Part shown: in pieces, positions 52,681 to 61,875 of the stretch
How positions within the stretch are numbered: the first letter of the stretch is position 1
Layout of the letters: each line of letters starts with the position of its first letter
Assembly (NCBI GenBank): GCA_040386335.1
Contig: JAZKFT010000012.1
Location: forward strand, 124,001 to 188,000
Source: JAZKFT01 sp040386335
Lineage (GTDB): Bacteria; Bacteroidota; Bacteroidia; Chitinophagales; Chitinophagaceae
Length of the DNA stretch: 64,000 bases
Direction of reading: 5' to 3'
Made by a program: the position numbers and the translations under genes
Notes under the pieces: model-generated
What the model saw: the letters and a program-made list of their open reading frames with translations, nothing else
Told to the model about the DNA's origin: nothing
Databases searched by the model: none

Positions 52681-52750
52681 CGCAACAGTCCGGTTTGGGT
52701 TTGTATGCGGCCGGTGGTTGGCCTGGGTTCAAATCCTACTGGCTGTTGCG
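52681..52750 (+). promoter_or_regulatory. tRNA-like leader structure that competes with the Cys codons
   Basis: A 70-nt module closed by CGCAACAGTC (52681-52690) and GGCTGTTGCG (52741-52750), a 10-bp stem with one G-T pair. Just inside the 3' strand is GGGTTCAAATCC (52725-52736), the T-loop/B-box signature of tRNAs, with a 4-bp stem. There is no proper anticodon arm, the D-arm is not clear and no CCA follows. GCAACAG (52682-52688) is also complementary to CTGTTGC in the Cys run (52559-52565). So the 5' strand can pair either with the leader codons or with the closing strand, the classic switch of attenuators. No clear U-run follows, so the output may be Rho-dependent or translational. Confidence 0.6.
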
Positions 52751-52800
52751 GAGGCTTACTTCACATAAATTTTCATTTTACCAATTGCTGGCATCGTTGA

Positions 52801-52854
52801 AACCAGCTGGTTTAAAACCAGTTGGGTACAACCGGATGGGCTTTCGCCCGTTCG
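52801..52854 (+). promoter_or_regulatory. Two stem-loops just before susC
   Basis: AACCAGCTGGTT (52801-52812) is a perfect palindrome and CTGGTTT-A-AAACCAG (52807-52821) an alternative hairpin sharing half of it. A 9-bp hairpin follows, CGGATGGGC-TTTC-GCCCGTTCG (52833-52854, with G-T pairs), 36 nt before the susC start. No T-run follows them. Confidence 0.5.
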
Positions 52855-52890
52855 CTGTAGCCTCATGCAAATAAACCAAAACAAACTTCA

Positions 52891-55800
52891 ATGAAAACAA
52901 AGGTTTTGCTGGCCGCAGTATTGGTAACGCTACTGCAGGCAGCCTCTTTCGCACAACAAAAAACTGAACCCATAATCAATTCTCTATTAAAAGGCCAGGT
53001 AATTGAGGGCAGCACGAAATTGCCTTTATCGGGAGCAGTTGTTGCCATAAAGGGAACCACCCACCAGGTAGTTACCAGCGGCGATGGCGTATTCAGTTTT
53101 AAAACCGGTCAAAAATTTCCCTACATTTTAGTAATCAGTTTTGTGGGCTATGAAACTTTGGAAATAACGGCTTCGCAAACAGATATTGTTATCCCGTTAA
53201 AAGAAGCAGTTAAGGAACTGGATGAGGTGGTAGTGGGCTATGGTAAGCAAAAAAAACGGGATCTTACCGGTTCGGTTTCGTCAGTATCATCGGGTCTTAT
53301 AAAGCAAAATCCTGTCAGCTCTTTCGACCGCATTTTGCAGGGCGCTGTTGCCGGTGTGCAGGTTATACAAACATCAGGGCAACCCGGCAGTGCAGTAAGC
53401 ATCCGTATCCGTGGTGGCAACTCAATTACCGGGGGCAATGAACCGCTCTATGTCATCGATGGCTTCCCGGTTTATAATGATAACAACGATGCCAATGCAG
53501 GCGTCACCAGCGGCCCCAGCATCAACGCCCTGGCTAATCTTAACCCCAGTGATATCGAGTCCATCGATATTTTAAAAGATGCTTCTTCTACCGCCATATA
53601 TGGATCTAGAGGCGCCAATGGCGTGGTACTCATCACAACGAAAAAAGGAAAGACAGGACAGAATATTGTAAGCTACGAAGCCTATTACGGGCAACAGGAA
53701 ATCATCAAAACCATCCCGGTATTAACCAGTTCCAGGGACTGGGCTTTATTAAAAAACGATGCATTGATCAATGCAGGCAAGCCCGCTTTTTACAGCCAGG
53801 CGCAGCTGGATGCGCTTACCGGTGGCACCGACTGGCAGGCAGCCGCGTTTTCTAAAGCACCGATCCAGAATCACCAGCTCACTTTTTCCGGCGGTGATGA
53901 GAAAACCAGGTATGCCATAGCACTCAACTATTTTAAACAGGATGGTATTTTGCATAACTCTTCGTTCGAAAGGTATTCAGCACGTGTAAACCTCGACAGG
54001 AATATTTCAGCCAGCTTTAAGTTTGGTACTAGTTTTACAGTTTCCAAAACAAAGGCGAAAGAAGCCAACTCTGGGATTGTCAGTACTTTGCTGTTATTAC
54101 CCCCAACTGTTTCAATAAGAGATAGCGCCGGTAAGTACACTTTGCAAAGCCCTTTTGAAGTGGCACTGGGAAATCCCATTGCGAGTTTGGAACAGGAAAT
54201 CAACAATACCAATACGCACCGTCTCCTGGGGAATATTTATGGAGAATATACCTTGCTGAAGGACCTCGTGGCTAAAATATCTTTTGGAGCAGATATTATC
54301 AATAACAAACAGAACCGCTATATCCCGTCAACTTTATACGAAGGCTATGCGATCAGTGGCTCTGCTGCTGTGGGTACCAAGAATGTAAATACCTGGCTGA
54401 ATGAAAATACACTGAGCTATGCAAAGCGTTTTGGCGAGCACTCAATCAATACAGTGGTAGGTTATACGCAACAGGCTTATAAAAGCGAAAACGTAACAGC
54501 CAGTGCCCGCGGCTTTGTTTCCGACCTGTTGACTTTTAATAACTTGTCCAGCGGATCGCAGCTGGTAAGTCCATCCTCTTCTGCTTCAGATTGGGGGCTC
54601 AATTCCTTCCTCGCCAGGTTTAATTATTCCTATGCCCAAAAGTATTACATCACCCTCACAGGCAGGGCAGATGGATCATCCCGTTTTGGCGACAATAATA
54701 AATGGGGCTATTTCCCGTCTGCGGCTTTTGCCTGGAATATCAGCCGGGAAAAGTTTTTTGCAAACATTCCTTTCCTGGATAAAAATGTAAGCAACCTGAA
54801 ACTTCGACTTAGCGGCGGTATTACCGGTAACCAGGAAATAGGCCAGTACCAGTCGCTGGCTACGCTTTCGAATAGCGCTTATATCATTGGTAATCAGTTG
54901 GCCACTGGCTTTTATCCCAACCGCATAGCGAATCCTAATTTAGGCTGGGAAAAAACGACGCAATACGACGCCGGCCTTGATATTGGCCTGTTTGGAAACC
55001 TCGTAAGTGTTGTGGTGGATGGCTATTATAAAAAGACCAGTGACTTATTGTTAACCGTTCCGATTCCCTACACTACGGGATTTTCTACGGCACTTCAAAA
55101 CTATGGCACCGTTGAAAACAAGGGCCTGGAAATATCGCTTACAACACGAAATATCGGTGGCAAAAATCTCTCGTGGAATACCAGTTTCAATATAGCCTTT
55201 AACCGTAATAAGATACTCAGCCTGGGTGATGGTGTCAGCTATCTTATTTCCGATCCTGCTATCGTGCAGGTGGGACAGGCACTGGGATCGTTTTACGGCT
55301 ACAAAACCCTGGGCCTGATTCAAACAGGTGACGACGTTATTAAAATACCCGTGATTGACGCTGCCAGCACCAAACCCGGCGATCGCAGGTATGTAGACAT
55401 CAATGGCGACGGTGTCATCTCCCAGGCCGGTGACCGGACTATTATTGGCCAGGCCCAGCCTAAGTTCATTGCTGGCTTTATTAATAATTTTACCTGGCAA
55501 AATTTTGATGCATCCATACAACTCTACGGCACTTATGGTAACCAGATATTTAACCAGAACCGCCAACAACTGGAACTGTTCAGCGGCCAGCAAAATGCAT
55601 CTACATCTGCTTTGGAAAGATGGATATTAAACAACCCGTCAAACAGTGTTCAGAGAGCTAAAGAAGATCCAGCGCCGGTTACAACCAGCCGTTATGTGGA
55701 AGACGCTTCATACCTCCGGGCGAAGAATGTTACCATTGGCTACACGTTGCCAAAATTCATAACAAAAATTGCACGTATCAAACAGCTTAGACTTTACCTG

Positions 55801-55950
55801 GCTGCCAATAATCTTTTCACCATCACCCCATACAGCGGGTACGATCCGGATGTGAGCCGCAACGAGCAGGCTACTATCACACAGGGCATCGATTATGGTG
55901 CTTATCCCAACGCCAAGTCATTCCTGTTTGGCCTCAACGTATCCTTTTAA
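52891..55950 (+). CDS. susC: SusC/RagA-type TonB-dependent transporter
   Basis: 1019 residues with signal peptide (to SFAQQ). A CarboxypepD-like domain (LKGQVIEGSTKLPLSGAVVA) precedes the plug with the SusC signature ELDEVVVGYGKQKKRDLTGS, RIRGGNSITGGNEPLYVIDG and SIDILKDASSTAIYGSRGAN. The barrel ends LYLAANNLFTITPYSGYDPD and a C-terminal aromatic (FGLNVSF). It imports a ligand captured by the SusD lipoprotein encoded 18 bp downstream. In this operon the ligand is presumably a sulfated molecule. Confidence 0.95.
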   Translation: MKTKVLLAAVLVTLLQAASFAQQKTEPIINSLLKGQVIEGSTKLPLSGAVVAIKGTTHQVVTSGDGVFSFKTGQKFPYILVISFVGYETLEITASQTDIVIPLKEAVKELDEVVVGYGKQKKRDLTGSVSSVSSGLIKQNPVSSFDRILQGAVAGVQVIQTSGQPGSAVSIRIRGGNSITGGNEPLYVIDGFPVYNDNNDANAGVTSGPSINALANLNPSDIESIDILKDASSTAIYGSRGANGVVLITTKKGKTGQNIVSYEAYYGQQEIIKTIPVLTSSRDWALLKNDALINAGKPAFYSQAQLDALTGGTDWQAAAFSKAPIQNHQLTFSGGDEKTRYAIALNYFKQDGILHNSSFERYSARVNLDRNISASFKFGTSFTVSKTKAKEANSGIVSTLLLLPPTVSIRDSAGKYTLQSPFEVALGNPIASLEQEINNTNTHRLLGNIYGEYTLLKDLVAKISFGADIINNKQNRYIPSTLYEGYAISGSAAVGTKNVNTWLNENTLSYAKRFGEHSINTVVGYTQQAYKSENVTASARGFVSDLLTFNNLSSGSQLVSPSSSASDWGLNSFLARFNYSYAQKYYITLTGRADGSSRFGDNNKWGYFPSAAFAWNISREKFFANIPFLDKNVSNLKLRLSGGITGNQEIGQYQSLATLSNSAYIIGNQLATGFYPNRIANPNLGWEKTTQYDAGLDIGLFGNLVSVVVDGYYKKTSDLLLTVPIPYTTGFSTALQNYGTVENKGLEISLTTRNIGGKNLSWNTSFNIAFNRNKILSLGDGVSYLISDPAIVQVGQALGSFYGYKTLGLIQTGDDVIKIPVIDAASTKPGDRRYVDINGDGVISQAGDRTIIGQAQPKFIAGFINNFTWQNFDASIQLYGTYGNQIFNQNRQQLELFSGQQNASTSALERWILNNPSNSVQRAKEDPAPVTTSRYVEDASYLRAKNVTIGYTLPKFITKIARIKQLRLYLAANNLFTITPYSGYDPDVSRNEQATITQGIDYGAYPNAKSFLFGLNVSF

Positions 55951-55968
55951 TTTTTTAATTGACACATC

Positions 55969-57399
55969 ATGAAAAAAGCAGCATATACCTTTCTTACCAT
56001 AAGCCTGTTAACCTTTGCCAGCTCCTGCGTAAAACTGGTAGAAGACCCCGAGGCCTTTTTAACCACCCAGCAGTTTTATAAAACCCAGGCGGATGCCATT
56101 GCCGCGGTGAACGGTGTGTATTATACGCTTAATGGCAGCGGTCAAACATTATATAACAGCCTGTTCCAGATAGGGATAGATATTGCTTCGGATGAAGCCA
56201 ACCCGGGACCGCGGGCACGAAATGCCGATGTAAGGGCTTTTGCCGTGCTTTCGCATTCCACTACCAACGATAGGGTAAGCGAAATATGGCGGCAATTATA
56301 TGCCGGTATTGCCCGGACCAATATCGCCATTGATAAAATACCAGCTATCGCTATGGAAGAAGCCCTAAAAACAAGATTGATCAATGAGACAAAATTTATC
56401 AGGGCCCTGTATTACTTTAATCTCGTTCGTTTGTATGGCGGTGTTCCATTGATATTGCATGAACCCACGTCGTTGGGCAATGAGGCTGTGCAGGTATCCA
56501 GGAATAGTGCAGAAGAAGTATACCAGCAAATCATTACAGACCTGAAGGATGCCGAAGGTCTGCCCGCCACTTACAGTAGTACAGATGTGGGCCGGGTTAC
56601 CGGGGGTGCTGCAAAAGCATTACTGGCAAGGGTTTACCTAACAAAAAAGGACTGGAACAATGCGGCTTCCAAAGCATTGGAAGTGATCAACGGTCCTTAT
56701 GGCTACGACCTCTTTAGCAACTATGCGGATGTATTTAACAAAGCCAATAATAATGGTAAGGAACATATTTTTTCGGCACAGTTTAAGAGCAATTCCAATG
56801 GTCATGGTAACTCGCTGGGCAGCCGCGGCACGCCCACCGGCATACCAGGTATTGATGGGGGCGATGCTGATATTCCCACCACATTGATCTATAACCAATA
56901 CAGGGCTGGGGATACCCGTAAGGCTGCCACTTTCTTTACCTCATTGGTAAGCCCCACAACCGGCACTGCTTACACCTTTACGCCACACTATAAAAAATAT
57001 TATGATCCGTCGGTAAACCCCAGCACCGGGGAATCCGGTGTCAATTTTCCCATTATCCGTTTTGCTGATGTGTTGCTGGAATACGCTGAGGCCGTAAATG
57101 AAGCAAGCGGTCCTACAACAGATGCTTTTGCCGCCTTTAACAGGGTAAGAACAAGGGCTGGTATACCCACGCTCAACAGCCTTAGCCAAAGCCAGTTCCG
57201 CGATTCCATTTACCAGGAAAGAAGGCTGGAGTTTGTATATGAGCACCAGCGCTGGTTCGACCTTGTAAGAACGGGCACCCTGATCCAAAACCTGCATGCG
57301 GTGGGTAAAACAAATGCACAGCAGAAGCATTACCTCTATCCTATCCCTCAAAGGGAAATTGACCTTAATCCAAAACTGACACAGAACCCCGGCTGGTAA
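55969..57399 (+). CDS. susD: SusD/RagB-type surface-binding lipoprotein
   Basis: 476 residues; lipoprotein signal (LLTFASSC, Cys20). SusD landmarks are FLTTQQFYKTQADAIAAVNG near the N-terminus, TKFIRALYYFNLVRLYGGVP in the TPR-like core, GRVTGGAAKALLARVYLTKK, and the C-terminal ERRLEFVYEHQRWFDLVRTG and YLYPIPQREIDLNPKLTQNP. It forms the lid of the SusC transporter on the cell surface. Confidence 0.95.
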   Translation: MKKAAYTFLTISLLTFASSCVKLVEDPEAFLTTQQFYKTQADAIAAVNGVYYTLNGSGQTLYNSLFQIGIDIASDEANPGPRARNADVRAFAVLSHSTTNDRVSEIWRQLYAGIARTNIAIDKIPAIAMEEALKTRLINETKFIRALYYFNLVRLYGGVPLILHEPTSLGNEAVQVSRNSAEEVYQQIITDLKDAEGLPATYSSTDVGRVTGGAAKALLARVYLTKKDWNNAASKALEVINGPYGYDLFSNYADVFNKANNNGKEHIFSAQFKSNSNGHGNSLGSRGTPTGIPGIDGGDADIPTTLIYNQYRAGDTRKAATFFTSLVSPTTGTAYTFTPHYKKYYDPSVNPSTGESGVNFPIIRFADVLLEYAEAVNEASGPTTDAFAAFNRVRTRAGIPTLNSLSQSQFRDSIYQERRLEFVYEHQRWFDLVRTGTLIQNLHAVGKTNAQQKHYLYPIPQREIDLNPKLTQNPGW

Positions 57400-57432
57400 A
57401 CTCCATCTCAAAACATCAAACACTATTTAAAA

Positions 57433-59124
57433 ATGACCATGTACAAGGGGAAACCCTCACTGACAATAGCAGCTGTTTTGCTGGGTGTAACAGCTTTTGT
57501 ACAACAGCCGGTTGCTGCGCAAAAAAATACGGCCTCCGGCAAACCCAACATCATCCTGGTAATGGTGGATGACCTTGGCTTTAGCGATTTAGGCGCCTAT
57601 GGATCGGAGATTCAAACGCCTAACATCGATAAGCTGGCTTTTGAGGGAACCCGGTTCATGGAATTTTATAACAATTCCATCTGTGCGCCAACAAGGGCAT
57701 CGTTAATAACCGGGCAATACCCGCATAAGGCCGGTGTTGGTTATTTTAATGTAAACCTTGGATTACCAGCTTACCAGGGATGGCTCAATAAAGAGTCGTT
57801 GACATTTGCCGAAGTGCTGAAACAGTCGGGCTATAACACTTTTGCTACCGGTAAATGGCATGTAGGAAATGATAGTCTCTACTGGCCCAACCAACGTGGG
57901 TTCGATCAATTCTACGGATTTATTGGAGGCGCCAGCAACTACTTTGATATAGCACCATATACCGAAAAAGTACCACCCGTTGAGTTGGTGGAAAATAACC
58001 GGCGCTTTAACCTGGCACCCGGTAAATATCTCACCAACGAAATTGCCAGCCATGCGATTTCTTACATAGATGAGCAAAGCAAAAGCAACAAACCATTTTT
58101 CCTGTACCTGGCATTTAACGCACCACATTGGCCACTGCAGGCGCTGCCGGAAGATATTGCCAAATACAAAGGCAAATATGAAAAAGGCTGGGATTCATTG
58201 AGGAGCCAGCGGCTGGCCAAACAGGTGGCATTAGGCATTGCAAATCCGCAGCAAGCCATCGCCGCAAGGGATGCAGAAGTGCCGGAGTGGGAAAGCTATA
58301 CCTATGACGAAAAACAATTGTGGCAGCGTAAGATGGAAGTGTACGCAGCCATGATAGACCGGGTGGACCAAAATATTGGTTTGTTGCTGGCTGAGTTGAA
58401 AAAAACCGGCCAGGCAGATAACACCCTCATTGTGTTGATCTCCGACAATGGTGCCCAGGGCGGCTTTTCTTCCATCGGCAGAAGAAGGCCAAGAAACTCA
58501 GGCCCGATCGGAACAGCCGGGTCTTATGATTATGTGGAACAAGGCTGGGCTCAGGTATCCAACACGCCCTTTAGCAAACATAAAGGCAATGCACATGAAG
58601 GTGGTATCAGTTCACCTTTTATTGCCTGGTATCCTAAAAAAATCAAGGCGGGTGTGATAACCAAAGGCACGGCACATTTAATAGACCTGGCACCTACTTT
58701 CTACGATGTGGCCGGGGCAACATATCCTGAAAATTTTAATGGTGTAAAAACGAATCCACTTGCGGGTGTCAGTCTCACCAACCTGTTGTATACCGGAACA
58801 GAACTCAATAGCCAGCGGCCCATATTCTGGGAACGTGGTGGTAACCGAGCGGTGCGAAAGGGTAAATGGAAAATCGTGTCCACCTATCCTGCCAAAGATT
58901 GGGAATTGTACGATATCGAAACCGATCGTGGTGAAACAACTGACCTGTCTAAACAAAACGCTGATGTGGTGCAGGACCTGGTGGCAGATTATGAAATATG
59001 GGCTAAGGCAAACGGAGTTGAGTCCTACGATAAACTGCGCCCGGCAAACCAGGGAGCAGCACAGGCTGCCTCCGCTAACAACAACGGTCAGCAGGGTCGT
59101 AGCGGCGGTAGGCGTGGTGAATAA
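57433..59124 (+). CDS. Arylsulfatase (S1 family, formylglycine type), first copy
   Basis: 563 residues with a signal peptide (to about 30; AAQ). Calcium ligands D46 and D47 are in IILVMVDDLGFSDLGAYGSE; the formylglycine site is C84 in SICAPTRASLITGQYPHKAG, with R88. FATGKWHVG and PFFLYLAFNAPHWPLQALPE complete the active site. S1 sulfatases release sulfate from sulfate esters in the periplasm after the Cys is oxidised, which the enzyme encoded at 61876 can do. It is paralogous to the next gene. The tail ends in a low-complexity Gln/Gly/Arg stretch. Confidence 0.95.
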   Translation: MTMYKGKPSLTIAAVLLGVTAFVQQPVAAQKNTASGKPNIILVMVDDLGFSDLGAYGSEIQTPNIDKLAFEGTRFMEFYNNSICAPTRASLITGQYPHKAGVGYFNVNLGLPAYQGWLNKESLTFAEVLKQSGYNTFATGKWHVGNDSLYWPNQRGFDQFYGFIGGASNYFDIAPYTEKVPPVELVENNRRFNLAPGKYLTNEIASHAISYIDEQSKSNKPFFLYLAFNAPHWPLQALPEDIAKYKGKYEKGWDSLRSQRLAKQVALGIANPQQAIAARDAEVPEWESYTYDEKQLWQRKMEVYAAMIDRVDQNIGLLLAELKKTGQADNTLIVLISDNGAQGGFSSIGRRRPRNSGPIGTAGSYDYVEQGWAQVSNTPFSKHKGNAHEGGISSPFIAWYPKKIKAGVITKGTAHLIDLAPTFYDVAGATYPENFNGVKTNPLAGVSLTNLLYTGTELNSQRPIFWERGGNRAVRKGKWKIVSTYPAKDWELYDIETDRGETTDLSKQNADVVQDLVADYEIWAKANGVESYDKLRPANQGAAQAASANNNGQQGRSGGRRGE

Positions 59125-59154
59125 AATATTTAATTATCAACATAACTGAGTGCA

Positions 59155-60804
59155 ATGAAACAAATCATCAAAAGAACAATATTCGCAACCGCGGTATCGC
59201 TTGTCGTCAGTGCCGCATTTGCGCAGCAACAGGCCAAACTCAATATTATCCTGGTAATGGTGGACGATATGGGATTCAGCGACCTGGGAGCATACGGTTC
59301 TGAAGTACAAACACCCAATATTGACAAGTTAGCGTATGGAGGTTTGCGGTTAAAAGAATTTTATAATAATTCAATATGTGCGCCCACCCGGGCTTCACTT
59401 ATCACAGGCCAATATCCGCACAAAGCAGGAGTGGGGTACTTTGATGTGAACCTCGGCTTACCAGCTTACCAGGGCTACCTCAATAAAGAATCACTCACAT
59501 TTGGAGAGGTGTTAAAACAAGCAGGCTACAGCACTTTACTAGCCGGAAAATGGCATGTGGGTAACGATAGTTCATCATGGCCCAACCAACGCGGTTTTGA
59601 TAAATTCTTTGGGGTTATAGGTGGTGGTGCCAATTATTTTGATAAAGAACCGATGCCACTTGGTGGTAGGCAATATCCCGTAGTGCTTATCGAAAATAAC
59701 CAGCGCTACACGCCACCAGCTTCCAACTATTATTTTACCAACGAAATTTCCAGCCATGCCGTAAAATTCATAGATGAGCAAAGCAAAACGGATAAGCCAT
59801 TTTTTCTATACCTGGCTTATACCGCGCCACACTGGCCATTGCAGGCATTGCCCGAAGACATCGCCAAGTACAAAGGTCGTTACGATATTGGCTGGGATTC
59901 GCTGCATAATGAAAGGCTGGCAGCACAAAAGAAACTGGGATTGTTTAAAGCCGGCGAAACCATCGCTGCAAGGGATACCACCGTTCCGGAATGGAACAGT
60001 CTTACCTGGGATGAGAAGCAATTGTGGAAATCGAAAATGGAAGTGTATGCTGCCATGCTCGATAGGGTAGACCAGGGCATCGGCACTTTACTGGCAAAAC
60101 TAAAAGAACTTAAAAAAGATGAAAACACCCTTATCGTTTTTATATCCGATAATGGCGCACCTGCAGAAGATGTGGCGCACTTTGGCAAGAAAGCCGGAAG
60201 AAACACCGGTCCGGTTGGAACAGCAGGCTCATTTGAATCGCAGGGGAAGAACTGGTCTTATGCATCCAACACACCCTTCCGTTCGTTTAAGGCAAATGCG
60301 TATGAAGGAGGAATCAGCTCTCCGTTTATAGCCTGGTATCCTAAGAAAATAAAAGCCGGAACCATTGCAACAGGAACGGCCCACCTGATAGACCTGGCAC
60401 CTACCTTTTACGATTTGGCAGGCATCGCTTACCCCTTAAATTTTAATGGAGTACAAACTAATGCGCTGCCGGGCAAAAGCCTTGCCAGTGTACTGTTTGA
60501 GGGCAAAGCGTTGCAACGCGAACAACCACTGTTTTGGGAAAGGGCCGGCAACCGGGCCGTAAGAAAGGGCAAGTGGAAACTGGTTTCTATTTTTCCTTCT
60601 TACCAATGGGAACTGTACGATATAGAAGCCGACCGCGGTGAAACACAAAATGTAGCTTCCCGGAATCCACTCGTTGTAGACGCACTATCTGCTGAATATT
60701 TTGCATGGGCCCGGCAAAACGGGGTAGTGGATTACGACAAGATCAAACAAGCGGCACATGCTTCAATTATCAGTAACAGGAGAATAACTGCAATTGCCAA
60801 CTAG
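59155..60804 (+). CDS. Arylsulfatase (S1 family, formylglycine type), second copy
   Basis: 549 residues with a signal peptide (to about 24). It matches the preceding sulfatase almost throughout: D37 and D38 in IILVMVDDMGFSDLGAYGSE, C75 with R79 in SICAPTRASLITGQYPHKAG, and the same YLAYTAPHWPLQALPEDIAK. It differs around residues 165-185 and at the C-terminus, so it is a diverged tandem paralogue and the two probably have different substrate ranges. The intergenic distance is 30 bp. Confidence 0.95.
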   Translation: MKQIIKRTIFATAVSLVVSAAFAQQQAKLNIILVMVDDMGFSDLGAYGSEVQTPNIDKLAYGGLRLKEFYNNSICAPTRASLITGQYPHKAGVGYFDVNLGLPAYQGYLNKESLTFGEVLKQAGYSTLLAGKWHVGNDSSSWPNQRGFDKFFGVIGGGANYFDKEPMPLGGRQYPVVLIENNQRYTPPASNYYFTNEISSHAVKFIDEQSKTDKPFFLYLAYTAPHWPLQALPEDIAKYKGRYDIGWDSLHNERLAAQKKLGLFKAGETIAARDTTVPEWNSLTWDEKQLWKSKMEVYAAMLDRVDQGIGTLLAKLKELKKDENTLIVFISDNGAPAEDVAHFGKKAGRNTGPVGTAGSFESQGKNWSYASNTPFRSFKANAYEGGISSPFIAWYPKKIKAGTIATGTAHLIDLAPTFYDLAGIAYPLNFNGVQTNALPGKSLASVLFEGKALQREQPLFWERAGNRAVRKGKWKLVSIFPSYQWELYDIEADRGETQNVASRNPLVVDALSAEYFAWARQNGVVDYDKIKQAAHASIISNRRITAIAN

Positions 60805-60867
60805 GCTATCAATTTTCCGCATTCATTACTCTTTACTCATTATTCATTAATCATTAAATATCAGACA

Positions 60868-61143
60868 ATGGCTATCTACACATCCACCATACAACTACAT
60901 GGTGCCAGCGAAACCGATTTCACCGCCCTGCAAACCGAGCTGAAAGCACAGGCAAAAAAAAGAAAACAACATTTTGAACTGGCAGATGCACAACCAACTG
61001 GTGAAGAAAGAAAGTATTTTTGGGAGGGCAATGTCACCCTTCAAAAAATAGCAGAAACTATTTTGCAGGCGGCGCCTAAAATTGGTAAAAAATATTCATT
61101 TTCGATTATGCGGAACAAGCAGGTCGCCGGATCATACCAATGA
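60868..61143 (+). CDS. Small unknown protein of the sulfatase operon
   Basis: 91 residues: MAIYTSTIQLHGASETDFTA, LQTELKAQAKKRKQHFELAD, and FWEGNVTLQKIAETILQAAP. A strand-helix-strand-helix layout with no signal peptide suggests a small cytosolic alpha/beta protein. No family was recognised. Its place between the second sulfatase and the LamG-like gene, with short gaps, supports it as a genuine operon member. Confidence 0.7.
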   Translation: MAIYTSTIQLHGASETDFTALQTELKAQAKKRKQHFELADAQPTGEERKYFWEGNVTLQKIAETILQAAPKIGKKYSFSIMRNKQVAGSYQ

Positions 61144-61202
61144 TAGATCTTAGGATACCGCGGCTGCCTTGCAAACCGCGTTATCCTTTTAACTTCAAGT
61201 CA

Positions 61203-61868
61203 ATGCAAACCATCAAAAAATTGAGTTCGCTCCTTCTAATGTTGACAATAGCCAGCCTATCTTATGGTCAGCAAAAGCAACATTTCGACCTGTTCAAAAT
61301 GAGCACAGAGGGCCAACTGGTAGTGGTACATCGTACCATGAAACCCATTAAAGATGGGCGCTACCAGGGCGTGCAGTTGTCGATGGATAGCAGTGAGGGA
61401 CTGGCCTGGATAAAAAATGCAAGCTTTAAGGCCGGGACCATCGAGTTTGATGTAAGGGGGAAAGAACTGTTCCAAAAGAGTTTTGTTGGGGTTGCCTTTC
61501 ACGGGCAAAATGACTCCACATTCGATGCGATATATTTTCGGCCCTTTAACTTTTTTTCGACAGATTCTGTCAGAAAGATACATGCGGTTCAGTATATTTC
61601 TCACCCGTTGTTTACCTGGAAAAAGCTAAGAGATAACCCTGCCACCAACAGCAAATACGAAAAAGTAGTTGCTAATCCACCTGATCCCAATGGATGGTTT
61701 CATGTAAAAGTCGTGATAATGGCAGGTTTTGTAAAGGTGTACATTAATGACCGCGCCGATCCTGAATTGATTGTAAAGCAATTGAGTACTTTTGGCACCG
61801 GGAAAATCGGGCTATTTACCGGTGATGGCGCAGGGGGCGACTTCGCCAATCTTGTTGTTGAACAATAA
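61203..61868 (+). CDS. Exported concanavalin-like (LamG/DUF1080-type) protein
   Basis: 221 residues from the ATG at 61203, which begins a signal peptide (MQTIKKLSSLLLMLTIASLS). An in-frame ATG at 61140 overlaps the preceding stop as ATGA but precedes a basic, non-signal stretch. The mature part is a jelly roll: AGTIEFDVRGKELFQKSFVG, SYISHPLF-type strands, NGWFHVKVVIMAGFVKVYIN and GKIGLFTGDGAGGDFANLVV. Related domains bind or cut glycans; no catalytic residues can be assigned. Confidence 0.8.
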   Translation: MQTIKKLSSLLLMLTIASLSYGQQKQHFDLFKMSTEGQLVVVHRTMKPIKDGRYQGVQLSMDSSEGLAWIKNASFKAGTIEFDVRGKELFQKSFVGVAFHGQNDSTFDAIYFRPFNFFSTDSVRKIHAVQYISHPLFTWKKLRDNPATNSKYEKVVANPPDPNGWFHVKVVIMAGFVKVYINDRADPELIVKQLSTFGTGKIGLFTGDGAGGDFANLVVEQ

Positions 61869-61875
61869 AAAATTT

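Noticed and set aside
52681..52750. A genuine tRNA gene
   Set aside because: The T-loop is good but the D-arm and anticodon arm do not form, the T-stem has a mismatch and no CCA or proper discriminator follows.
52389..52890. A SAM or other known sulfur riboswitch in the leader
   Set aside because: I could not find the conserved core of a SAM riboswitch; the poly-Cys frame explains sulfur sensing more simply.
57433..60804. The two sulfatases as an assembly duplication
   Set aside because: They differ at many positions, in length and in both termini, so they are true diverged paralogues.
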